Shown here one piece after another: positions 1 through 9,350 of a stretch of DNA of 64,000 nucleotides. A program made the translations under genes and the position numbers. Each line of letters opens with the position of its first letter. Position 1 is the stretch's first letter. This DNA comes from Aradus depressus (Eukaryota; Arthropoda; Insecta; Hemiptera; Aradidae), in the NCBI GenBank assembly GCA_963662175.1, contig OY759219.1, positions 27,818,908-27,882,907 on the forward strand, read 5' to 3'. The notes below the pieces were generated by a model. It had not been told where the DNA came from. It was given only the letters and a program-made list of their open reading frames with translations, and searched no databases.

Positions 1-162
1 GTATCGCCCACTACCAGAGCGCTCTTTCGTCACTCTTGTGGACATGAGCCCGACTCTACTGTGGGAGTCCTAAATTTTGCCTACACTAAATTTTTATTCA
101 CTTAGGGCAGGGGTCTTTAACGACTACCTGACATCGTACAGGCTTGGGACCATCGCTTAACG
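1..162 (-). repeat. tRNA-derived SINE (family S1), truncated
   Basis: Antisense copy of the commonest dispersed repeat in this window. It runs from the GTATCGCC block through 'gacatgagcccgactc' to 'accatcgcttaacgtc'. The tRNA-like head is missing, and the window edge cuts the other end. The full-length reference copy is at 15534-15892. Confidence 0.85.
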
Positions 163-599
163 TCTACGAAATCGAAATCTCATTTTCGACTAAAGTGGCG
201 CCTAGAACCTTTTTCACGTCAACCACTCAATTAATTGAGAGATAATAAAAAATAAATTAGTATAGAAACAAATATACTAATAAATGGAGTAGATATAGTT
301 TTTTATTACAATTTAAATAATGATACAATATTTTTACTAAATCCTTCAAAAATGTATTTTTTATGACGATATATTAGGTTGTTCTTTTGTTCCTTTTCTA
401 AAATCATAATGTAAGGAAGATTGATAAAAAAGGAAAAAAATAACAACTATACAAAATAATAATAATATATAAAATATATAGATATTAAACAATATAAATG
501 AAATAAATAAAAAACAACTAATAAAAACTAATGATAGTAATAATTAAAATATTAAACAAAACCTAATTTAGACGGACCTTAATAAACTTTTTTTCTTTA
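163..599. other. AT-rich stretch, no gene seen
   Basis: Very AT-rich DNA with short A/T runs. No recognisable coding or repeat boundary. Confidence 0.6.
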
Positions 600-740
600 T
601 TTTTGAAATCAGGAGGTCGGAAATATAAAATTTCTTTGAAAACTAAGCATCGATTACATAACTTTCACTACATTTCGTACAATTGGGGAAGTAAAAAGTC
701 TGTGTCCATATACATCCATAAGAACGTCACCTATTAATTT
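600..740 (+). repeat. interspersed repeat family A, fragment
   Basis: Contains the family A end block: a T-rich run, a 'gaaatcaggaggtcgg' motif, an 'aaatttc' block and 'ttggggaagtaaaa'. The same order is seen at 9055-9125 and 37435-37545. The source element is unknown. Positions 741-1234 hold no recognisable feature. Confidence 0.55.
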
Positions 741-1234
741 TCCGCGGAATCGTCCAAAGGGAAGGGGGACCAGAGGAGGGCTCAACTGCCGAAGTAATGA
801 ATGTATTGACTCAAAATTTACAATGAGGGTTCAGAAGCCACTAACTGTGTTAGTAAATCATTAATGATTTTTTTAGCCCAAATGATCAATTTGCTTTGGA
901 GGGAAAGCGAATTTATTTTCCTAAAAATGAGCAGAATTGTCATGAAGGGATGGATGAGCGAGTCAAGGAGTTGATCACAATTTCGTAAGAACGAAATCTG
1001 TGTGTAACGCCTAAGAAGTGAAGTCCCTCTAGAGAAGATGAGACTCGGGACTTGAAGGACCTGTATACCAGTTAACGAAGACAAACTCGATTAGCCTCGT
1101 CGTTATCCATTTTCGTAATTATTCCATCTTAAGCTCAGAGCTCTGTCTTTTATTTTATCTTTAAACTCGTCTTTCTATCAGTAACCATGTTTATAATTCA
1201 TTTGTGGTCTATTTTATTCAAAACTAAATTAAAA

Positions 1235-1520
1235 TTTTACTTTCCCAGTATAAGGGAAGTTACGCAATTGGTCATACATACGAAGCTGAATTTTCACTGG
1301 TATTTTTCGTTGAACCGACAACCTAATTCCAAAAAAAAGAAAGATGTTTGCCTTTGTGTCTGTAAACATGATAACTCTCTATAGATTGAATGTATCGACA
1401 CGCAATTTTTGATGTGTATCCAGAACCCTCTCAGGACGAATCCTATTGATTTTCGGCCAAAGCGGCCGAAGAAATGAGGGATTATGGGAGTCTTAACACA
1501 ACAATCAATTACTTTTTTCC
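1235..1520 (-). repeat. interspersed repeat family A
   Basis: Reverse complement of the family A consensus. In order it shows the 'cttcccc' end block, a fragment reading as cagacagaca on the minus strand, 'gaatgtatcgacac', 'atccagaaccct', and 'ttgattttcggccaaa'. Short ORFs here are chance products of the repeat. Confidence 0.6.
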
Positions 1521-1739
1521 TCTCGCTCCAAAGCCAATCGGCGTTTGGGCTAGAACTAATATTTCAATACATAGTTGCTTCTGAATTCTCGAACTAATTT
1601 TTTTTTGACGATACATTAGTCACACCGACATTTATTACGGTTTGAGTCGAGTTCCTTTTCTTCGGACATTATCTTCGACCAAAATTAATTATGTGCCCTT
1701 ATGATAGAAGTTTTGAAATTACATTTAAAAAATGTCATG

Positions 1740-1930
1740 TCACTACATTCATTACATCGGCAGTCATTTGCATTTTTGAGTTGAGCCCCCCTCCACTTTG
1801 ACTGATTTCAAATCTTCCCCCTAATTCCCTTCTTCCCTTTGACAGTTTTGACTGAAAATCAGTAGGTGTCGTAGTTAGAGGGTTCTGGATTCACATATAA
1901 AAGTTAGTGTTGATACATTCATTCTATTTA
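1740..1930 (+). repeat. interspersed repeat family A, fragment
   Basis: Shows 'cattacatcggcagtcat', a 'gttgagccccc' block, 'gaaaatcagtaggtgtcg', 'gagggttctggat' and 'gttgatacattcattcta', in the same order as the multi-unit copy at 4700-5260. An AT-rich tract with TTTATT runs follows to about 2040. Confidence 0.6.
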
Positions 1931-2054
1931 TTTTTATTTAGACTTTTTTATTTATTCATTTATAAATTGAATAATATATATATTTATTTTATTTTTTTTA
2001 TATATTGTTATAGTTACATTGTTTTCTTTTTCTTTTCTATATCTCGTACATTGG

Positions 2055-2097
2055 GACCTGATGAAGGGACGTAAGAACGTCCCGAAACATCGTTGGG
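2055..2097 (+). other. hammerhead-like core motif
   Basis: Reads CTGATGA, one extra A, GGGACGT, an AAGA loop, ACGTCCC, then GAAAC and GTT. The 7-bp helix II is perfect and the GAA box directly follows it. A two-pair helix III (AC/GT) is possible. Helix I is poor in this copy, so it may be inactive. It probably marks the end of a retroelement remnant, since such motifs are known near Penelope-like elements. Confidence 0.4.
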
Positions 2098-2179
2098 TTT
2101 TTTGAAAAATAATTATCTTAATTTTTATTAAATTGAAAAATGTGTCTACTTGTTATAAATATATCTATGTATCAATATT

Positions 2180-2442
2180 GTGGGTTCCAAACCCAACCGA
2201 GGCCCTTAGTTTATTTTATCTGGGAGGTAAAATAAACTTAAGCACTCCGTCCTTCGGATGGGACGTTAAGCGATGGTCCCGAGCCTGTACGATGTCAGGT
2301 ACTCGTTAAAGACCCCTACTCTAGGTGAATAAAAATTTAGGGTAGGCAAAATTTAGGACTCCCACAATAGAGTCGGGCTCATGTCCACCAGAGTGACGAA
2401 AGAGCGCTCCGGTAGTAGCCAATATGACCTCGTAGTTGAAGC
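2180..2442 (+). repeat. SINE S1, lacks the A-box end
   Basis: Sense copy starting at the B-box-like 'gggttccaaaccc', then the 'ctgggaggtaaaataaac' block, the 'ccttcggatgggacgttaag' block and the terminal 'gacctcgtagttgaagc'. It passes directly into a LINE-like 3' tail at 2443. Confidence 0.85.
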
Positions 2443-2660
2443 TTTTTTTATACTCATATATTTTTATGTATTTATTTATTCAGTTTTTATTAATTTCATT
2501 TTACTTTTTTTGATAGTTTTGTTATTACTACTAATCATAAGTGTGTTAGACTCAAGTAGTTATAAATCTAATTTATAAGCTATCTTAATGTATAAATACT
2601 TTTGACGTATCCTATTACCATGTATTGGTTTAACGGAAATAAATTTATTATTATTATTAT
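2443..2660 (+). repeat. non-LTR retroelement 3' tail ending in (ATT)n
   Basis: Contains 'ctactaatcat', 'gttagactcaa', 'ctaatttataagctatctta' and 'atgtataaa', and ends in a TTATTATTATTAT run. The same blocks recur at 55250-55440. The ATT tail is typical of target-primed insertion. No coding part remains. Confidence 0.5.
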
Positions 2661-2840
2661 CAGGAGTTATCGAGTTCACAAAAACAACCACTAAGAGGGA
2701 ATTTTCTTTTTTCATTTTTGGAATAAGAAGTTCGGAAAGTTCTTTCTTCGGATATTCCGTTGAAAAAACCCTTATCTAATTTCTGATATATTACATAACT
2801 TCCCCTATACATCGTATATCTGGGGATGTAAAAAAAGGAA
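2661..2840 (+). repeat. interspersed repeat family A, diverged end block
   Basis: Has 'gagttatcgagttcacaaa', a T-run with 'ggaataagaagttcgg', and a 'cttcccctatac' segment, parallel to the end block at 37400-37545. The antisense ORF across it has no recognised domain. Positions 2841-3120 hold nothing recognisable. Confidence 0.4.
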
Positions 2841-3119
2841 AGAAAAAACATGGATTTATTAAACAAAATATATACCTGAATAATACATACTCCAGAAATT
2901 TCGGTTTGACACAGTAAGTTCTCGTAAAGCGCGTAGCAAAAATAAGACTGAAACCTTATCAGTTGGTCATAAATTGCGAACAATAGATAATAAATTGGGT
3001 AATAATATATTTTGTCTATGGTCGACTATGGTTAGGGGTGGAGTCAACAACCCCCACCACCTGTTACTTGATGGATCTTGGCCATTCTTGACAAACTTTT
3101 TCTTCCCCTAAAATATATT

Positions 3120-3550
3120 TTTTTGTACTATCTTTTGTGCCAGGTCCTCTATCAGGAAACAATTTGAAGAGTAATATATGAGTTGGGACTGAATAGTTTG
3201 TATCAGTCTGTTAGTTCTGATACTTTTTTTATAAATAAGCGTAAACTAAAGAAACGTTTAAAAATATGTGTTTCAAGACGGTTTTCAGCATAAATCTCGA
3301 AAACTGGGCAATCTGGGAAAAATCAGTATTTCAGTTTTGTCTACTTTTGTCTAAATTCATAGCTTCAATTGTTTTTTTGCGGTAGAGCGCTAACAACTTT
3401 CCGCACACATATACGAACACGGAAAGACAGACATCATCACGAAAATGGTCAAAACACAATTCAGGGGACCTTGAAACGTGAAAATTCACTGAAACCTCGA
3501 TCTCGAATTTTCACACGATAACAATACTTCGGTACGGGTACCACCATCTC
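3120..3550 (+). repeat. interspersed repeat family B
   Basis: Includes 'gcggtagagcgctaacaa', 'gacagacatcatcacgaaaa', 'caattcaggggaccttgaaa' and 'gaattttcacacgataacaa'. The same order occurs at 39640-39860 and 42095-42360. It is probably the 3' part of an unidentified retroelement. Confidence 0.5.
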
Positions 3551-3611
3551 TCTACATTTTGAACGCCTTGCTAATCTTGTAGGTGGAAAACCGTCGGGAT
3601 GATCCCGGGTC

Positions 3612-4488
3612 TAGGGTTCAATCGAATCCACAAACTATCGATACTGTTACTCATGAGTAGTATCGAACAAAACATTCGATACTACTCAAGTATCGAATAA
3701 AAAGTATCGATACCTACTCGTAACGATTGAATCGAGTACTAACTTCGTTATGATTAGTTTTAAACCGTGTATAATATACATACCTTTATAATAATAGAAA
3801 CCACAATAAAATTTAAAAGATATAAATGAGATATTGTAGTAAGCATCAGAAACAAATTAATCAAATCGAATAAGATAAAAAGATAATAAAAACATACTGA
3901 AAGTAATAAAAAGCCTTATAAAATAAACATAAAATTTATTTTTACTAAGGATATACATAAAACTACTGGAGACTATTCGTATTCCCACAATATTTCACTT
4001 TTTTAAAACACTTTGCAAGTCGCTGAGGTGGAAACGTTCTTAGTGTAATAAATCCACACTTTCGCCGTAGGATGAGGCATTATAATTTGTAATTGACAAA
4101 ATGTAAAAATAAAATAAAATGGTGAAATCGTAATCATGTTCACGGTTCTGTTCAAAGTTAAACAAACGTGTACCTTCCTAAACGATAAGAAATAAGAAAG
4201 CATCACACAGACTGCGTGATGACATCACACATGAGGTTAACACCATCGATATATATCATTTGTCCGTGGACCGTAATTTGAGTTCTGTATTTTATTGCAC
4301 CAAAAAATAAAAGAAAATTGTAAGAAATTAAACGGTGAACGATTTTGATGAATTGAAAAATGTATTTAATTTTTTTTAATTGTTGAAATTTGAAACGAGT
4401 ACTTTGAAGCGATACAAGTAATATCTATTCGATACCTACTTGGTATCTGCCAAACATATCGATACTTTATTGTATCGATAGATCCCTA
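3612..4488 (-). mobile_element. hAT-like DNA transposon, deletion derivative (copy 1)
   Basis: The terminal inverted repeats begin TAGGGTTCAATCGA on the left and TAGGGATCTATCGATAC on the right (read inward). Many ATCGATAC subterminal repeats lie inside both ends. The flanks are nearly duplicated. The inside holds a minus-strand BED-finger-like start (4003-4206). No catalytic domain remains. A second copy in the opposite orientation is at 61268-62242. Confidence 0.75.
4003..4206 (-). pseudogene. hAT transposase N-terminal (BED finger-like) remnant
   Basis: The end of this short reading frame contains HPTAKVWIYYTKN. This resembles the first strand of a BED zinc finger, usually written as S-x-V-W-x-Y-F at the N terminus of hAT transposases. 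The paralogous frame at 61631-61825 has the same block. The paired cysteines and the hATC dimerisation domain are absent, so it is a remnant or a lone first exon. The upstream residues are translated UTR-like sequence. Confidence 0.45.
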
Positions 4489-4699
4489 CCCGGGGTCAGT
4501 CACCATTCTGGACAGTTCTTACAGCCTTAGCTAAAATGGTACTATGGGGGTGGTTGCTTCAAAGCGGCCAGAGCAAAGTAGTAGATGTCCAAATTCCTCC
4601 CCTGTTCCAAGGAACTAATTCCTCCCTAGACCAATTTGTACCCAAATAGGATGTCCTACTAATATTAAACTCTAAGAGTATGAAAATAACAAAAAATTC

Positions 4700-5260
4700 T
4701 ATAAGTAAGAATGTCCTGTGTGTCACAGTGTCACAATGTCCTGAAGATGAGTCTGTCCTGATGACGGGTTCTGGATACACATATAAAGAGTCGTCGATGA
4801 ATGAACTGCAATGTACTTCCCCAGAACGAATCAATCAATTAAATTTTCGCTCCTCTTCTAAAACCGGTCGATCGTTCGCTGATATTGAATATTTGAGTTA
4901 CATAGGGGCTCTGAAATCTTCATACTAACTTTAGTGTTGATAAATTCAGGCAGTTATTAAAGTTTTTGAGTTAAGCCCTCTTCTGATCCTCTCTTCCATT
5001 CTGCCGATTTGGCTAAAAATTGATAGGTGTTGCCCTTATGGGGTTTTGGTCAAACATATACAATTTGGTGTCGATACATTCATTCTATCGGCGGTTATTA
5101 GAGTTTTTCTCTTAAGCCTCCCCTTAGTCTCCCCTTTCCACTTGGTCGATTTGGCTGTCGTTGTTAGAGGGTTCTGGATTTATGTATAAAATTTCGTGTC
5201 TATACATTCATTCTATTGAGAGTTATCGTGTACACAGACAGACATTTTCTTCGGTTTCCA
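4700..5260 (+). repeat. interspersed repeat family A, several internal units
   Basis: The module 'gatacattcattctat', 'cagttattaaagtttttgag', 'aagcc' plus pyrimidine-rich text, 'ccgatttggct', 'gataggtgt' and 'gggttctgga' is repeated about three times at 130-150 bp spacing, then ends at 'cacagacagacattttctt'. Overlapping short ORFs on both strands are not supported as genes. Confidence 0.6.
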
Positions 5261-5269
5261 GATAAAAAA

Positions 5270-5346
5270 ACCTACGAGCGCTTTTAAACCCGCGATCTTG
5301 TGCTCGATAGGCAAGTACGCTAACTCTGACCTACTGGCGCCCTCAA
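5270..5346 (-). repeat. SINE tRNA-like head, fragment
   Basis: Antisense tRNA-like region: 'gggcgccagtaggtcag' (A-box side) and 'gatcgcgggtttaaa' (degenerate B box) when read on the minus strand. The SINE body is missing. Confidence 0.6.
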
Positions 5347-5584
5347 AAATAGTTTATCATAGTGACCATTGTGTCAACAATGACCTGAAAAAAAGAACAT
5401 GTATGTTATTGTGAAATGTGGACTGCGTTATGTTGGTATAGGGTTACTGCCAATCAGCCCGGGAGTGATGCTGAAAACCCTGACAAAGATAAGAAGTTAG
5501 GGAAATGTGATAAGGTACGTCACACACGGCGGCTATTAACTTTCAATAAATCTTTACTAATGTTTCACCATTTTTTCCTACTCC
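5347..5584. other. no supported gene
   Basis: An open frame crosses this stretch and continues into the family C repeat. It has no recognisable domain and is not accepted as a gene. Confidence 0.5.
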
Positions 5585-5720
5585 AGTTGTCCTTCAACCG
5601 CAACGCTGTGTGGGTGGGATGTATCACTGATGATGACGCTGTTTCGTTGAAAACCGGTTTTGGTCAAAAATAAAAAAATGTGAAGACAACGTATTTTATT
5701 TCTATGAGATATCTATTTAA
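5585..5720 (+). repeat. interspersed repeat family C with hammerhead-like core
   Basis: Family C runs 'ctgtgtgggtgggatg', the CTGATGA core, 'aaaaccggtt', 'ggtcaaaaataaaa', 'tgaagacaacgtattttatt' and 'tctatgagat'. Other copies are at 5881-5930, 41920-42110 and 49630-49990. The core at 5623-5664 is described separately. Confidence 0.6.
5623..5664 (+). other. hammerhead-like core in family C
   Basis: Reading along: helix I strand ATCA, CTGATGA, one extra T, helix II GACGC/TCGTT around a short loop (one pair weak in this copy), GAA, self-complementary AACCGGTT as helix III, T at the cleavage position, and TGGT as the other helix I strand. ATCA/TGGT pairs with one G-U. Sister copies have GCCA/TGGT, so pairing is kept despite base change. 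Confidence 0.45.
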
Positions 5721-5821
5721 GTTATTGGATATATTATCAATTAGCCAATTTAATTCTACCTATTGTATTTTGTTATTCTGTACCCTGATGCCTTGAAGTT
5801 TTGCTGGTTACGTTCCCATAT

Positions 5822-5869
<48 letters not shown>

Positions 5870-5877
5870 ATATGGGA
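5822..5877. repeat. (TA)n inside a palindrome
   Basis: A long TA run flanked by 'cccatattga' on the left and 'tcaatatggg' on the right. The whole block is self-complementary. Confidence 0.85.
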
Positions 5878-5880
5878 TAA

Positions 5881-5930
5881 ATGTGCCACTGATGGTGATG
5901 CAGTTGCGTTAAAAGGTTCTGGTCTAATAT
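5881..5930 (+). repeat. family C fragment, mutated hammerhead-like core
   Basis: Has GCCA, then CTGATGG in place of CTGATGA, TGATGCAGTTGCGTT, a changed GAA box (AAA) and GGTTCTGGTC. Core bases are mutated, so activity is unlikely. Positions 5931-6175 hold nothing recognisable. Confidence 0.5.
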
Positions 5931-6175
5931 TATATTATTTACTATAATAATTAAATTATTTGCAGTGTTTATAATTACATATTTGGGGTGTTTTGAATGG
6001 TAGTTTATTGTTGCATTGCTAGTTTGTTAATTTTTAGGCCAATATGTTGTTAGTTCGCCTTTTTTGTTATTATATATATGTGGTGGGCTGGTGTTTTACA
6101 CCTAGGGACCTAAGCATCCAGTGCTCTTATCCCTTCCTTGGAAGCGCTGGGCTTCCCCCTTATTATGTTACCTGT

Positions 6176-6283
6176 ATAAATGAATAAAACAAACTTATTT
6201 TTTGAAATATTGTCTATTCCACTAAAGATATCTTTAGTGGAATAGACAATATTTCAAAAAATAAGTTTGTTTTATTCATTTAT
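6176..6283. repeat. perfect 108-bp palindrome
   Basis: Symmetric about 6229/6230 ('aaagat|atcttt'). Both arms read 'ataaatgaataaaacaaac' inward from their ends. No spacer is present. It may be a real fold-back joint or an assembly or amplification artefact. Confidence 0.8.
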
Positions 6284-6348
6284 TACAAGTTTCCACAATA
6301 TGTCCGCGTTCCTCAACTTAGAAGATGTTACCTGTATGTTTATACTAC

Positions 6349-6711
6349 CTAAACCAAGCCCTTCATGAAGTGCTCAGTCACCCAATTTTCTTTTCTCCAT
6401 CTAAATATAGGGTCTACTTCGCTTAATACTTCCTTGATTCTGGAGTGTCCCCCTCTGAACGCCCTATTCCACTCTCCTTTATCCTCGAGGCTGTAGCAGG
6501 AATTCATTGCTGAAGTCCGTACACTTACATCCAGAGGCTCAATTCCTACTATCATAGCCTTAACAGCCGTGGGCGTTGTTCTCATAGCTCCGGTTGCTGC
6601 AAGGCATACTAGGCGTACTATTTTTTGAACTTTGCTGCTTACACTCTGTTGCGCCACCTTGTGCCACCAGCATAAGTGACTCTTGGTTTGAACACCGCTT
6701 CGCATATACAA
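6349..6711 (-). pseudogene. non-LTR retrotransposon reverse transcriptase C-terminal fragment
   Basis: The 120-residue frame contains KVQKIVRLVCLAATGAMRTT followed by PTAVKAMIVGIEPLD. This matches the conserved region after the RT thumb in the R1/I/Jockey group, where KLQR...TGAxRTTPTxAL...GxxPL is usual. The sequence then changes to RNase H-like text (NSCYSLEDKGEWN). The polymerase catalytic YxDD region lies outside the frame and was not found. The fragment sits next to the palindrome at 6176-6283. Confidence 0.7.
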
Positions 6712-7060
6712 ACATATGTTATTAATCTTATATTATAATCTTATTTTATTGTCCTTTTCTATTTCACATATACATTTTAATCTATTGTGGAAGAAGTTTA
6801 AATCTTTTTGAAAGTTTCTATTTTATTTGTTTCTATTATGCAAAAAATAAAAGAACCCTAATAAATATAAAATAATGAAAATCCCTTGCAGTATATGGAC
6901 ATGCCCAAATGTACGTGTTAATAGATGGCCTATTTACAGTTTAAAAATAACTTTTCACAACAATTATGATTAATTATTGTTGATGATTTCATTCATACAA
7001 ATTATTAATAGTGACATAGTTTACAATAATTCTAAACATTTATTGTTAAATTATTCCAGT
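6712..7060. other. AT-rich gap
   Basis: No gene or recognised repeat seen. Confidence 0.5.
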
Positions 7061-7065
7061 GATGT

Positions 7066-7099
7066 ATGAAAATGGCTCATAGAAGCCGAAACGTCGATG
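7066..7099 (+). other. degenerate hammerhead-like motif
   Basis: ATGAAAAT stands where CTGANGA plus one base would be. It is followed by a clean helix II (GGCT/AGCC, loop CATAGA), GAA, ACGT as palindromic helix III, C, and GATG. The first core box is mutated, so this is a remnant. Confidence 0.3.
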
Positions 7100-7245
7100 A
7101 AATAAATAAAATATAGTAGACCTAAAGAGGTGATAAAAATAAATTTTCCCACAAAATAAGAACTTTGAAAAACAAAAATAATAAAATTTTAGTTGCCATA
7201 CCACAAAAATAAAAATTGAACAAAAAAAAATAAGTATATATTCGA

Positions 7246-7434
7246 CTAAGAACCAAATGTGGACTTTTTGATAATGTAGGTGTTAAAGAAATCAACAATT
7301 TATATTTATTTATTTACTATAGGCATAAAAATTATGAATAATACAATTTTTAAGCCTATAGTAAATAAATAAAAATAAATTGTTGATTTCTTTAACACCT
7401 ACATTATTAAAAAACTCCACATTTGGTTCTGAGC
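7246..7434. repeat. long inverted repeat, arms about 88 bp
   Basis: The left arm from about 7250 ('aaccaaatgtgga') to 7335 is matched by the right arm 7347-7430 in reverse complement with few differences. The loop is about 11 bp. The right arm is coding sequence of the LINE remnant at 7310-7576, so the left arm is an inverted copy of that LINE segment. Confidence 0.85.
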
Positions 7435-7576
7435 CCAATTTTGCTCTATTAGTAAGATATTTGTGGAGAAATGTTTGAGTGTGGATACACAAAGAGGAAC
7501 AATGGAACAAAAAGTGTACAAGGTCGTCCTTTTCATTTAAGATACAAAGTCTGCAGGTACAAAACTTACACCACAT
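7310..7576 (-). pseudogene. non-LTR retrotransposon C-terminal zinc-knuckle fragment
   Basis: The frame begins CKFCTCRLCILNEKDD and continues LVHFLFHCSSL. This is the cysteine/histidine segment (C-x2-C ... E-D-x2-H-x3-HC) that ends many LINE ORF2 proteins after RT. Only about 88 residues remain. The downstream part lies in the inverted repeat at 7246-7434. No upstream RT is attached. The clade is not resolved. Confidence 0.6.
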
Positions 7577-8029
7577 ACCTTATACCTCAAAAATTTTATA
7601 GCAGTGAATTTAGGTGAAATGTATAGAGGCTAACATCAATAGCAGACGGACCACATGAAGTAAGGTTGTTATTGTGGAAGAAATGCCAACCCCACTCTCA
7701 GATCTTTGCTATAAATTGAAAGGAGTGTTTTCTAGGGGATGGGGGAGGTTCGCATTCCAACCCTCCCCCCACCCCTCTGGTCCCACTCCACATAGGAGGC
7801 ATTCTGTACAAGTACAAAGGGAGGCATAACCCCCCGGTAGATTCCTGGCATTCTTTGGCATTAGATGGACACTCAGAACCGTTGGTACAGCTACACAGCC
7901 ACATCACTTCAAATCTCCCCTCCTCTCCTCTGTCCCTCCTGCATGACTAACTTCAACCATACTTCAATCTTTATGATATATTAAAATATATATTATATTA
8001 TAAACATAACATAAAGGATCATTCATAGA
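7577..8029. other. no supported gene
   Basis: Includes a pyrimidine-rich stretch around 7750-7950. The antisense ORF here shows no domain. Confidence 0.5.
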
Positions 8030-8450
8030 TAACGTTATAGAGCTTTGAGTCATGATATCAAATTTCGTGTCAATACGTTCAAAAAACAGTTATTAGAATT
8101 TTTGTGTTAAACCTCCCCTCTAATCCCACCCTTGGAGCCATGGTGGCCGTGCGGGCTAGAGCGTAGGGCTTTAGTCGCATGGTCTCACCATGGTTTGCGG
8201 GTTCGAATCCCGTCCGGAAGTGAGTTTTATTTCGTAGATAGAACTCCCTCCCGGGGCCATGGATGTCGTAAAATAACTAAATAATAACACATAGATGGCT
8301 AGTGTGGTGTCTGCCGAGGCCAAATAAATAAATAAATAATACTCCCACCCTTCCCATTGGCTGATAATTAATAGGTGTCCCCTTAAAGGGTTTTGAATTT
8401 ACACATCAAATTTTGTGTCAATACATTCATTACAACGGCACAGAGACACT
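8030..8450 (+). repeat. interspersed repeat family A, split by a SINE
   Basis: Family A blocks ('caatacgttcaaaaa', 'cagttattagaatttt', 'gttttgaatttacacatcaa', 'caatacattcattaca', 'cacagagacac') are interrupted at 8134-8342 by a second SINE type. The repeat resumes after the duplicated target. Confidence 0.7.
8134..8342 (+). repeat. tRNA-derived SINE, family S2, with perfect 10-bp target duplication
   Basis: The head is tRNA-like: 'ggagccatggtggccgtg' with an A box of the Leu/Ser type ('tggccgtgcgggct') and a clean B box 'gggttcgaatccc' near 8199-8211. The tail is (AAAT)n. The flanks tcccaccctt at 8124-8133 and 8343-8352 are identical, giving exact element ends. This family is unrelated in body sequence to S1. 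RNA polymerase III internal promoters (A and B boxes) are the expected control. Confidence 0.85.
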
Positions 8451-8862
8451 TTTTTTTTTTTACATGGAATGGAAGTAGGCAACGAAAGTTGCGCGCTCCC
8501 TCCCCCACTCCGCCGACCTGGCATTAGGAAGGGGGCGGCCGGAGGGGAGGGGATGAATGCAACTTGGCGAAACTGTAGCATATTCAACTGTATACAGCCA
8601 CTTGTTAAACATCTACTTTAGCGTGCATGATCATAGTGTAAACAATGAAAATTGATGAAGACAGTAGAATATTAAATGATGAATCAAGATATTCACCATT
8701 CTTCACGACATCGAAATATTGAAGTTCTCAAAACATCAAGGGAAGATCGATTGTTAACAATTACATTCGATCTTATGATTGTGTACAGCGCAAAGAGGAT
8801 AGAGTAGGGGAGACATGAGTGCGCGTAAAAGTCCGGCGGAAAGATTATATAAATATATAAAA
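8451..8862. other. no supported gene
   Basis: A GC-richer patch near 8480-8570 has short overlapping ORFs on both strands. No family is recognised. Confidence 0.5.

Positions 8863-8904
<42 letters not shown>
8863..8904. repeat. (AT)n microsatellite
   Basis: Uninterrupted AT dinucleotides directly left of the palindrome at 8905. Confidence 0.9.
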
Positions 8905-8908
<4 letters not shown>

Positions 8909-8974
8909 TGTCCATGTAAATTTATATTTTTAAAATATATATATTTTTAAAATATAAATTTACATGGACAATTT
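8905..8974. repeat. near-perfect palindrome, about 70 bp
   Basis: 'aaattgtccatgtaaattt' reads inward from both ends, with an AT-rich centre. One or two mismatches. Confidence 0.85.
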
Positions 8975-9049
8975 TATAATTTGATTATTTCAATTTAAAA
9001 TCAAAAACATGCGGTGGAGCTCCGCTCCGGCCGCTCATCCCACGACACA

Positions 9050-9130
9050 CACCGTTTTTTAAAAATTTTTGAATCAGGAGTTCGGAAAACATAAAATTTC
9101 CTTATGACCGACTACTTAGCTACGGGAAGC
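9050..9130 (+). repeat. interspersed repeat family A end block
   Basis: T-run, 'gaatcaggagttcggaaaa', 'cataaaatttccttatg' and 'accgactact', as at 37435-37545. Confidence 0.5.
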
Positions 9131-9350
9131 CGCTGTATCTAAGTGGTTAGAGATACTGGCTACGAAGCTGAGATGAGGCCTTAGGAATGACACTCTATTA
9201 TCTTGAGAGGGGAATAGTGGTCGGCCATTAACGTGAGAGACGCCAAAGACATTACAATTGTTTAGCTCTCTGATTCAATCCTGGGACAAGCTACTAAATA
9301 ACTGAGGAAGCAGGGATTCGAACCCCTGACTCTCTGTGTGCTAAACAACA
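9130..9350 (+). repeat. possible third tRNA-related SINE
   Basis: Starts with an A-box-like 'atctaagtggttagagat'. Further along it has 'gattcaatcctgggac', which resembles a B box, and then an opposite-strand tRNA-like 'gggattcgaacccctgac' at 9322-9339. The two tRNA-like parts point in opposite directions, so this could be two overlapping insertions. Only one copy is seen. Positions 9351-10140 hold no gene; short TCTTACTC/AGAGAAATATT direct repeats lie at 9840-10110. Confidence 0.35.

Larger units (their letters stand above)
3604..4497. repeat. near-duplicated target flanks of the hAT-like element
   Basis: Left flank 3604-3611 reads cccgggtc and right flank from 4489 reads cccggggtc. This would be an 8-bp duplication with one extra G on the right. 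Confidence 0.5.

Noticed and set aside
8399..8621. Overlapping ORFs on both strands
   Set aside because: Partly in the family A repeat and low-complexity purine-rich sequence.
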